This document shows, in pieces, positions 12,101 through 22,408 of a stretch of 64,000 nt of DNA (position 1 is the first letter of the stretch; every line of letters starts with the position of its first letter). The DNA comes from Crotophaga sulcirostris (Eukaryota; Chordata; Aves; Cuculiformes; Crotophagidae): contig VYZB01000057.1 in NCBI GenBank assembly GCA_013397455.1, forward strand, positions 2,840,646 to 2,904,645. Direction: 5' to 3'. The notes beneath the pieces are model-generated. The model was given only the letters and a program-made list of their open reading frames with translations, made no database searches and was not told the origin of the DNA. Position numbers and translations under genes: made by a program.

Positions 12101-13690
12101 AAATCTGTGCTGAAGCTGGTCACTCCTTTTAGTGGTCTGGACTGGATTCACAATTTCACTTTCATGATCCAGAAGTGAAATGGTGCACTGAAGTCTGCCT
12201 AATAGCTGTTGCATGCTGACGTGGTAGATGTGCTTTTAGTAGCCTGCTCTACATCAACAGCATTGATTCTCCAAGGTGTTTAACTGTATGTAATTTTTAA
12301 GTATTCTTGTGCCTCAGTTGGAAGTATTTGAATTTCTTTTAATCTTGCCTGTTCTGTTTTCAACAAATAGACTGCTAAAATGTAACTGGGGCCAAATGTT
12401 TTCACACAGAACCTTATCAATTACAACTATCAATGATGGGATATAATGGCCCTATATGCCAATATGCCAATAGTGTCTCAGTCAACCATATTTCAATGAT
12501 CATTGACCAATGTAAGGCTGCATGGAGGCAGATTTAAAATAAAAGGTGTATATAAGTTCCTTACATACTATACATGCTTCTAAAATTCATAGAGCTGCAA
12601 AGAATCAAAGGTGCTGAAAACCTGAATAACTCAGATTTTGATCACATCATCATGGCTAATGAACACTTCTGGTTAGGCTTTTATGCCTCTGGATGTCACT
12701 GTTGTTTTGCAATAATATAAACCATGTTGTAAAAAAAAGCAACAAATGAAAACAGTATAATCACCACCATCTTATATTTGTTAAAAAGTACAAGGGTGAA
12801 TACATTGGTAGTCTGAGAGATACCATTATTTCAGTGTAAGAGATGAACAGCTGAATATGTAAAATAAAGCTTACTTCATTTTAGTATTAGTTAAGAAGGA
12901 AAAAAACCCTATACAATTCTTCCTAGAGGAATATCAGCTTCTATGGTGTCCCAAAATGCATTTCTTTGGAAGGGCTTAAAATGGAACATGAGCCTTCATT
13001 GCTCTAATATCCATCAGATTGTGTCAAGGATGAATACTAATTTATTTGAGTCATGTGTAATGGTGAAATGTGTGAAGAGGAGGTGGGTAAGTGTCAAGGA
13101 CCATGCACTACCATTGCTGCACATAGCTGCTTAGGTGAGGAGTGGAGTTGGCTTTTCCCGTGTTATTATGGTATGTGTTAAAAAATTGGGAGCAAAAAGA
13201 AGGAAGGGAAAAATCATACTTTTCTTCTTTTTGTCTCTTGCACAGCAAACAGTTCTACCTTCTGGAAATATGTATATAAAATTAATGGAGATTTAGTGAT
13301 TAGGGAGGGTATTTTCAGAATCATAGCAGTTGCCCCGATTATTTACAATAAAATTGGATGTCTGCACTATGTGCAGAAAGTTTTCCTTGAACAAGGAAGA
13401 CTTATTAGAACCTTGTAAGACTAGTGGAATGTGAAAGAGAAATAAATAAGAGAGTGCACAGTTCTCTAGATGTCTCTGATCTTTAGTTTTTGTTGACAAA
13501 TCAATGGATTATAATGGCTGCCTTTGGTGAAAATATCAAGTGCTAAATAAAGCTGAAAACAGAACATATTTTATTTGTAAGAGTCCTTGAATTTCCTTTG
13601 ATTTCAATCTGAATAGGAAATTTTGCATGAGGAAGACCTAGGACTTAGTAATTAGGGAACACATTGGCATCCTTTGTTTTTGAAGTCAGT

Positions 13691-13790
13691 AGCCATTGAC
13701 TTCAGCTTAGATAGGATTTCTTCTTTGCAAGTGGATCTCATAGGATCCCGCTCACAGTCAGAGTCCCACTGACTTCCATGAGCAATGAAT
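13691..13790. repeat. Possible ancient amniote repeat remnant (TTGACTTC-type)
   Basis: The stretch contains CCATTGACTTCAG, then GTCCCACTGACTTCCATGAG. These are two partial versions of the CATTGACTTCAATGGG core that recurs in old sauropsid palindromic repeats. Arms are not clearly preserved. This may be a remnant of that class or a chance resemblance. Confidence 0.25.
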
Positions 13791-14039
13791 TAAGGTAGTT
13801 AAGGTACTTTAGAAGTAGATTAATGCGTTTCGGTATGTCCAAAATACTCTTTGCTATTATTACTCAGCTAGACCAGAATGAGTGTATGAAATCATTCATG
13901 TACTGTTGCTCTAAGACTGTATTTTCTTTTTCCCAGTAGCAGGATGCTAATGTCACATTGTGCTGTGTGGGTGGGCTTTCATTCTTTTCTGTTTTAAGCC
14001 TGCAGACAAATATCTTACACATTTCTTTCATGGTTTCAA

Positions 14040-14190
14040 ACTGCTACCATTACAAGCCTGATTAATAAGGCTTTATGTGCTAATTAATATGCCTTTATCT
14101 ATATGAGCTTTTATCTTTATGTGCCTGATTGCTACAGTAATTCTATAGCATTACAGGAAGCTATTTATTTTTTAATTAGCGATGTCTTCA
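14040..14190. promoter_or_regulatory. Candidate regulatory block rich in homeodomain core sites
   Basis: The block contains ATTAATAA, TAATTAATAT and TTAATTAG within 130 bases, together with repeated TTTATCT and TTTATGTGC segments. Clusters of TAATTA cores of mixed spacing, without simple-repeat structure, are common in vertebrate conserved enhancers. No conservation data are available here, so this is a suggestion from motif density in an AT-rich background. Confidence 0.2.
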
Positions 14191-17100
14191 TGACCTTTTA
14201 CCACATAGATAAGTTAAGGGTCTGGCCTGCCAGGTACATAGAGGGTAGCTGAGACAGGCTGATGAGGAGGTGTGATGATCTCTGTTCCTTGTTTTGTATG
14301 CAGCAGTTTGTTCTCTCAGACATAACTGATGATGGAATTCTCAAACACTGGAAAAATGAGTGAAATGGGCAATTTCTAAACTAGTAATGACAGCAGGAGA
14401 ATTAATGGATGTTCTTACTGGGGAGTGAGTGTGTGCCTGTGCCTGGATCTCCTGGCCACCTAGGGGCCTCTCCAGTCTTTATAGCATCTTCACCGACTCA
14501 CCGGGCAAAACTCTGAAAACTCCAAGCTCAAAGGAACAAGACAGAGGTATTTATATTACTGTAGTATATGAGGCTTCAGTAGAATATGGGTTAAGCTCAA
14601 CTCTTGGTGAAACAACCTATAATGGGAACCTCTCTCTCTTCCAAAAACTTAAAATCTCAGCAGTAAGAAAAAGAGAAGTTAGAGCCACAAAAGAACAATA
14701 GTTCTGTTCTGTCATGACTGTGGCTTCAGCGTTTCTTTACATTCAAATATATTCAAAGAAATGTACAGGGGGAATTATTTAGAAGTATTTATTTTCTGGT
14801 ATTGAAACTATCTGGCTTCTCAGGTCTGTCTTTGCTTTGAAATGACTACACCTCATCAATAGTAAAATGTCACCACAAATATTTAGACTTCAAGAAAATA
14901 CATTATGTTGATGAAATAATAATCTCTAGTAAAGTAACTTAAAGGCTGTGCAGTGATTTTGGAAGGCTACTGGAGAAACAGGGTAGATGAAACTACAGTC
15001 TCCTAAGTTTCAGTCCAAAGTCTTATTTTCTGACAAAGATGTTTTCCATTTAAACGTTTTTCTTCTCCTCTCAGTTCAATAGTTCAGACTTGCATGGTTG
15101 ATTTTTGTCGTGACCTTTTGCTTCATGAATACAAATTTGAAAGACTTAGCTTTTTTCCAGGCTGCAGTTCAGATAGTGATTCTCTGGAAAATTTTTAGCT
15201 TGTATTGGTAACTCAGATAATTTAAAACACAACAAGAACATTAACTGGGAATAATAACTATTACAATTACACTGCTCCTCCAAGTAGAATATTTCTACCA
15301 TAGTTTCAGAGTTATGGATAAATAACTTTAAAAACAGTCATTAGATTTTTTTTCACAAGCAGTTTTGATTTGAGTTCTCAAAAGAGCATAGAGTTTGATT
15401 TCTTTTAGAATTAGCACTGATCAGACCTCCTTCCATTAATGTTAAAATACCAAGTTCTGGACTATTACACAAAGGGATTAAAAACTGTAGTTTGTATTGG
15501 GGAAAACATTCACAAAAGGATGGAAATGAATTTTTATGGTATTTCTGTGACTATCATACATGCTTTCAAAGGATTTCTGTTGTAATTCAAGATTAGTTGA
15601 GCATAAGTTAATGGACTCTTAAAGTATTACCCAAAGCTTATTATGATAGACTATAGGAACCGCTTTTTAAAATGTTTTTAATAATATCAACTACACGGTC
15701 CCTGAAGACATGATATTTCTAAGCTTAGTATTTCTTCATCAAATATTAAAATAGGTCAAGCAATTTTGTTTTGGTTCCTTTTCTGCTCATTCTACTGTTG
15801 TAGCATGCATACCAAGTAGAGTGTATTATGTAGATTTACCAACTGTTGAGTTCCCTGCTTTGTTTAAATATGTTGTTTATTTTGTAATTTATAATGGGAG
15901 TGGAAGAACTACAATTGTATGCTGAGGAAACCTGATACTTACTAATTCCATAAAGTTAAGGTCATCTTCCACAGCAATGGGAGAATAAAGTAATTGATCA
16001 GAATTCAGTCTTGCAGATGCAGGTAAGCTGTAATGAGAAGACTGGCATGAGAACAGATGACTCAACAAGGTTCATAATTGCATGATTAAACTACTAATAG
16101 CTTATTATATGAATAACAGTATAACTCTGGATCAAACTGTGTGTTTCCCTGGGAATATTTGCACTTGTCAGTTAGAATTTGGCTCAATTAAGGACTAGGA
16201 GCCCAAAACAACCCTCAAAATGCAAATCCTTCTGCTTTACTTTCCAGTTGAATGGTTTTCCACACCCCTTGTTTTGTTTCTGAGCAGGAACAGGTATGTA
16301 GCATGTTTAAAACTTCATCCCATCAATCTAGTACAAAGTTTCACAAACACTAGTCAGGAATGAGACAGTACCATGTAAACTCAGTGAGCTATCAGGTACA
16401 AAGTCAGTTTTGGTGAAGTATAAAGGAGCATGACCCTTCAGACCTATTTTATTTAAAACTGAAAGTACAAAGTAGTGCACAAAAATGACAAGTTAAAGCA
16501 CGGTATTTAGAATAAAATTAAAATTTTGATGTTTGAAAAATGAAGACGCACATCTATTTTACATAATAGCTGGCATGGAAAGAAATTCTTACAGCATAAA
16601 TTGAGGTGAAGACATGAAAATGCATGACTTTATAAGCTTACAACTAATCAATAAGATTGTTAAATGAATTTTCATAGCTTTTGTTATATAGTAGCAAAAC
16701 ACTCCGTCACTGATTTCATTAAAAACAAGATCTGGCAGCAGAAGTGTTGCTGGGCAGTACATAAGGTTAAAGAAGCATTTGGCATGTTTGGTTTTGGTTT
16801 TAAGCGGTTAAATATACAGCAGCTCAACAACTTCGGAGGCCAACTATTTTGGCTTGAAAAATGTTGCAGGGCTTATATAGAGCAATGTCCTTGATCTAGG
16901 AGCAGGATGCATGAAAGAGTATGTCAAATGTAGTTTGGAATCTGCAAACTAAAATTATCCGTGAGTCTTTGATTTGATTTTGATGCCAGAGACAATCTTT
17001 TTCTCTGATATCCATGCCAACAGCTGTCAAGTCGTTGTCAAGTAAAAGTAAAATCACGTGCTTCAGTGCGTCCCTTTTGACAATACTGGTGTATCATTAT

Positions 17101-17884
17101 CTTGGTTTACATTTCTTTTGTGTATGTGATTCTGTTTCCAGCAATTTAAAATACTTATCATTATGATTTAAAGATTTCTTATTGTTAATGATTGATACAT
17201 TTCAAAATGAACTGCTAGCTGTTCTGATTGGGCATTCTTATGGTATCACTTCGAACAAACTTAGACTTACTGTTTTTTGTAGCTTGCTGAAGAATAAACT
17301 TCATGATTATCCTTTTGTCATTCAAATCAGACTCGGATTTATTTCCACTCCGAGCACTGCAAAATACGAGACAAAATAAGTCTTATTTTTTGAGTGGTCA
17401 CTGTGAGCAGCAAAATAAAATAGTAATTTCTTAGGAAAGGACTTAATCCAACATCCCTGCAAGTTACTGCAATGCGTCATTTGACTTTCAGAATTTTGGA
17501 TCATGGTGTAAGTGTACTAGAATCAAGAACTAACAATTTCTCCAACTCCCTGTCTTTTTACTACCTCCTTGTCACCTTTTCGTTGCAAACTGGGGCCAAG
17601 ATTACATATCAAGAGCTTTTGTGAAAGGATTATAGTTTCTCATATATGTGAAGTATTCTTCAAATTTCCGGTGGCTCTAAAATAATTAATGATTGTAAGA
17701 TAGAAAAGTGATTAACCTAATGCTAATAACTGCAACTTCATTTTTAATCAAATTTTAAATATTAGAAATTTGCAAAACTACTTACGCAAATGAAATTGCC
17801 CCATCTCACTGGCTATAATAATCCAGCTCAGTTATGGTACTGCTAAGACATACTTATCAATTTTAAATAAATGTGCGTAATTCT

Positions 17885-18075
17885 TCAAAGGCTTTGTGTA
17901 ATTGCTTCTAGATTTGCCATCAGCTGTACTTGTCTTTGTGATTGTATCTGTACTTGGTACGTTTTCATGTTGTAATTGTATGGTAATTGTTTGTGATTGC
18001 ATCTATGAGTTTTTTATGCAGTAATTTTGAATGGCAATTGGCTGATTGTACCTTTGCTGGAAATTTTAGTACTAC
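17885..18075. promoter_or_regulatory. Candidate regulatory block with repeated TAATTG-type motifs
   Basis: TAATTG or its relatives (TGATTG, CAATTG) occur about eight times in 170 bases, including GTAATTGTATGGTAATTGTT. The phrase TTTGTGATTGTATCT is echoed 60 bases later as TTTGTGATTGCATCT. The pattern is degenerate, not a microsatellite. It could be an expanded cluster of homeodomain or CAAT-like sites, or an eroded minisatellite. Function is not shown by the sequence. Confidence 0.2.
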
Positions 18076-20867
18076 TTTTTCCCAGAATGTACTTGCTAAC
18101 AAGCAATTCACATAGACCAATATATACTGGCCTGAAAATTATATAAGTAAAATGGGAGGGCATTTCTACAAAGATAACACATTGCACATTATAAAAGTGA
18201 GTACTTTAGTTTTTTTATTTAATAGTCAGCATGATCTGCACATAAAAAGTGCTTCAACGAGGTTTTCATTGTGATTAAGCTCAAAGAAAGGATATTGTGA
18301 ATATGATAGCATTTTATATCATATTTATTCTTCATTAGTTCTGTATCACCATGTCATGTTTCACTGTGTTAATAGCCTCATAACTGATATATGCAAAGCT
18401 GAGTGAGCCCTCTTGCCAAGACTTACCGTAGTCAGGTGGACTGTGAGAGGGAAGACTTGCAAGCCTTTTCAGAGGATTTTCTACTTTTCCTTATTAGACA
18501 GGTTTTACATATGCAACCTCACTGCTCAATAAAAAAAGTGGACTATCTATGTAGCAAAACAGTTAGGACTCCATATCAAACTGGTCAGACTGGCCTAAAT
18601 CACATCTGCTTATCACCCTGAGCTCCTTCTGGTACCAGCAATTTCCCTATATCTGTAAAGACAGACACCAGTTTTCTCTATAACAAGGCAAAATTTTGTT
18701 GCAAATTCTGCTTTTGTTAGCAAAAATGGTACAGCCTATGCATAGTCTTTAGGTTTTTCTGGTGTGAATTTGATACTCCTCCCGGAAAATGGGTAATCAG
18801 TTTGTGAATGAAGGACTGAAAACTTGTGGTTCACAGAGTTTATCTCTAAACTGTCAGGTTTATCCCAGAAAGCTGTCCAGCTGCTCCTCTTTGTGAGGGA
18901 TATTGCTTAGAGAAACTATATGGCATCGATTTTTGTATTAATACACTGATTTTGACTTTTTGGCTTCAGACTAAGTAACTGAAGTTATCCTGAAGAATTT
19001 GGGCAAAGATCCAACCGTTCTGTAAAGTGAGCAGAGACATATCCTCTATAAGGGGACAGTAAGGAAGTTGGGATTTGTCACAAGAGCTGTGGAGACCTGT
19101 GGCTTGTTCTGGGGGAGCTGGGTGGAGAGGAAGAAGTGTTTAGATGGGTCTGTGGGTCCCCTTGCCTCTTGTCTCTCCAACTCCTTCCACTCTCTGGGCA
19201 GCCTCAGCAGCAATGGACTGTGGAGGAAGGAAGGGTCGATTCCAGTGCTGTCATAGACATAAATACTCTTGCGTCCTCCAACATTGTCAAGGCAAGATGC
19301 CTGTCTTCCCTGTCAGTCTTCCAGCCCAGGTAATTGCTTATATTGCCTGGACATAACGTCTGCAAAGGCTACAGTAAATAAAGTCCTCATTCTGGGACTG
19401 ATAAAAAAAAGTCTGTAAGCAATACTGAGAAGATGGATTTTTAATGGATTTTTATTTTTTGAAGTCAAACTAGAAATTTATCCCCATAAAAAAGTGCTCC
19501 TTGTTGAACCAGAAAGAATGTTTTGGAAGAATGAAAAATACTTCAAAAATCAGAGAACAGTCCTATAATTATTTTAGATTAAACTCAGGTGCTTCACTAG
19601 AAATTACTTTGTCATATTCAGTTGTTTTATTTTGAGATTTTAAATCCCTTTCAATGAACATTTTTCTTTAGGTTAAGTAAATTATGTAATAACTCCAGTT
19701 CCAAATGAAGAACTGAAAACTGTCAACATCATAAAATACTGCTAAGCATAATTCTGAAACAAACTGTTTTCTTTCAGAGATAATGAAATAGTGATGTTTG
19801 GACGATTTTGGTCTCTTACCCACTTGCTATATATTCCTGAACATTGCTTATACTTGGTTTTGTCTTCCTGAAACTCTATTTTGTGGAGCACTGACTGTGA
19901 ATTGGAAAAAAATTTACCCAGAGCTATCCAAGATCTTTTCATTCACTGGATATCTGTAGTTTACTGTATTCGACCAGCAACATAATTTTTCTTGTAAGGC
20001 ATTAAGATCATGGAAAGCGCAGTGATAACAGCCATAAATCACAGAGACAGTTCCCAAATGAAGAGCGCTTAACTTAATCATCCGGTACTGACCAGAGTAA
20101 ATGTCGGTAGCTGATAGGAGAAAAGGTGCATCTTATTTCCTCAGACATTAACATGTGTAAGAGAAATGAAGTTTTCTCATTGTGAAATTGCTGGACCGTT
20201 TTCTTGAATTTTGGATAGCTTTTCATTGTTATGCATTTGTAAAATAAATTGTGGCTAAATAATCCTTTAGCTTTTGTCATTTCACAAATGCTATGCTCTG
20301 AAAATGTCACTGCAATAACCCAGATTGCACCTCCACATAACAAACTGTGCTCTGCTCTATGACTTCAATGTGTCTTTGAGAAAGATTCTCAATCTTTATT
20401 TAATGATTTCAGGTGACAAGGAATCTACCACAGCCCTTGGTAAATTATATCAATTAACTGAGGTTATTTATCCTCAGCTAAAAATGAGCACCCTATATCT
20501 TCCTTGAATTTGCCCGGCCTCAGTCTCCCTTTGGTTATGTTATTCCTTCACCTGTTAGATGAAGGGTTTCTGTGTAGTATTACACCTCTTTCCTGTTTAG
20601 GCCTTAAATGGTTTTATTAAATACTATTTATTTAAAAATACAAATCTACAATAACCAGCACCTGTTGCTGCTACCTGCATTTCTTGAGAAGATAGCCTAT
20701 CAAAACAGGATGTTCTAAATTTTATTCTTCATATAAATTTACTGTTAATTCTTAATAAAATTTTCTTGTCTCCTTGCATTGTTCCACAAATATAGCAGTC
20801 ACTAGATAATCTGTAATCAGAGTAGTGCAAATTGTAATCAAGTTGCTTTCCTTCTCTCATCTAAATA

Positions 20868-21253
20868 GTTTAGTCTGGAGAAGAGGAGGCTCAGGGGAGA
20901 CCTTATTGCTCTCTACAACTACCTAAAAGGAGGTTGTAGTCAAGCGGGCGTTGGTCTCTTCTCACAGGTGACCAGTGACAGAACTAGAGGGCACGGACTT
21001 AAACTTTGTCAGGGGAGGTTTAGACTTGATGTTAGGAAGAAGTTCTACACTGAAAGGGTGATTGGCCACTGGAATGCGCTGCCCAGGGAGGTGGTGGAGT
21101 CGCCGACCCTGGATGTGTTTAAGGGTAGATTGGATGAGGCACTGAGTGCCATGGTTTAGGTGATGAGGTGGTGTTAGTGTTGGCTTATAGGTTGGACTTG
21201 ATGATCTTGGAGGTCTCTTCCAACCTGGTTATACTGTGAAACTGTGAAACTGT
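20868..21253 (+). mobile_element. CR1 LINE, 5'-truncated 3' end with readable ORF2 C-terminus
   Basis: This is the 3' part of a CR1 retrotransposon in sense orientation. From about 20874 to the TAG at 21157-21159 one frame is open for roughly 95 codons. It encodes the C-terminal end of the CR1 ORF2 polyprotein (endonuclease plus reverse transcriptase). Recognisable blocks in order are [55 protein letters not shown] and a closing LDEALSAMV. After the stop comes the typical CR1 3' UTR with GGTTGGACTTGATGATCTTG and CTCTTCCAACCTGG. The 3' end carries an octamer repeat (ACTGTGAA, about two and a half copies), where many CR1s have ATTCTGTG. Truncation at the 5' end is the normal outcome of CR1 insertion. 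The lack of stops suggests a comparatively young copy. Confidence 0.93.
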
Positions 21254-22027
21254 AAATAAGCATTGTTATAAAGATCCCGCAAAGTAAAGGGAACTTTTTC
21301 TGTTAGATGTTTCTTCAAATTATAAATGTATTTTTCAAATGTGAACACTCAAAAAAAGGTTGGTATTTCAACTATGACATTAAAAGATGTAACAGCTGTT
21401 TTTTAGATCAACTATAAGTGTTGCTTCTTAATCCTCTTCTTAATACATTGCAGGGATGGCTAAATGGATGCTCAGGTCTGCAACTTGAGAAGCTCTCCTG
21501 TGTCCCACTGGCCCTAAAAGAAGTCTGCATAGGGTTTAAGGTTGGCATCACTGAGCATCAGCTGACCTGTGACCTTTCAGAAAAAGATAATTCCTAGCCT
21601 TTGCTGACAAAGCTCTTCTTTGTACAACCCATTTATGTTATTAGACCTTCCCTGTACTCAGCTTTAGTTCCAGATATTTCAATCATATGTCTCAAATGGT
21701 AAAAGTGTGAAACTCCATATTTTATTGTGAAAAAGGTGTGTTATTTCTTTGAAGAAATGGCTTTTTTAGTGGTACAGCAATAGGTTTTTTACTGCAAAGT
21801 GATTATTAGCGAGAACAATGTGTGCACCTAGTAATGTCAGAGGACAGAGGTGCTCATAAATGCTGTATACCTATATATTGATCAATTTGTAACCTCCTCT
21901 TTGTAAAACCAAGCCGGCAGGCATACAATTACTAGACACTCTATGAAACCAAAGTTAATTTTGAAAAATTATTTTGTTTGCTTGCATGCATTTTCTGCTA
22001 TGCTCTTAGCATTTAAGTACACCAGTG
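21254..22027. other. Non-coding spacer between two CR1 copies
   Basis: I see no gene here. This 0.8-kb piece separates two CR1 insertions of the same orientation. It contains no recognisable LINE sequence that would join them, and both flanking copies overlap different parts of CR1, so they are best read as independent events. Confidence 0.55.
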
Positions 22028-22408
22028 TTTTGATACACCAGAAGACTGTGCTGCCATTCAGCGAGATCTGGACAGGCTAGAGAGTTTGGCGGAGAGGAGC
22101 CTAGTGAAGTTCAACAAGGGCAAGTGTAAGCTTCTTCACCTCGTGAGCAGTAACCCCATGCACCAGTACAGGTTAGGGGATGACCTCCTGGAAGGCAGCT
22201 CTGCGGAGAAGACCTGGGAGTCCTGGTGGACAACAAGCTAACCATGAGCCAGCAATGTGCCCTCATGGCTAAGAAGGCCAGTGGCGTCCTGGGGTTCTTT
22301 AAGAAGAGTGTGGCCAGCAGATAGAGGTGGACTTAGCAATGAGGTTGGACTACATGATCTCCAGAGGTCCCTTCCAACCCCCACCATTCTGAGATTCTAC
22401 GATTCTGT
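22028..22408 (+). mobile_element. CR1 LINE, 5'-truncated and internally deleted
   Basis: This copy begins inside the reverse-transcriptase ORF with an FDTPEDCAAIQRDLDRL-like segment and continues through KFNKGKCKLLHL and NPMHQY. Near 22200 a one-base loss shifts the frame before [15 protein letters not shown] codons, which must be read in another frame. The coding part stops abruptly at about 22320, after a [16 protein letters not shown] segment. It is then joined to the CR1 3' UTR (GAGGTTGGACTACATGATCT, CTTCCAACCCCCACC), which ends with ATTCTGAGATTCTACGATTCTGT, three degenerate octamers. The missing middle should hold the rest of ORF2. The copy is dead. Confidence 0.92.

Larger units (their letters stand above)
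8126..13690. other. AT-rich non-coding stretch
   Basis: I see no gene here. The region 9000-9400 is GC-richer and contains the E-box and alternating tract listed separately. Overlapping open frames on both strands there (60-76 codons) arise from the composition. A 108-codon minus-strand frame (9967-9641) and a 114-codon one (11811-11467) carry no recognisable motif. The rest is AT-rich with poly-T runs. Confidence 0.6.
13791..20867. other. AT-rich non-coding stretch with possible conserved elements
   Basis: I see no gene here. Two sub-blocks look like conserved non-coding sequence by their dense, non-repetitive homeodomain-type sites; they are listed separately (14040-14190 and 17885-18075). 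A GC-richer patch at 19060-19330 holds three short overlapping plus-strand frames with no recognisable domain. A 90-codon plus frame at 14429-14701 and a 76-codon one at 16664-16894 have no support as exons. Confidence 0.55.
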
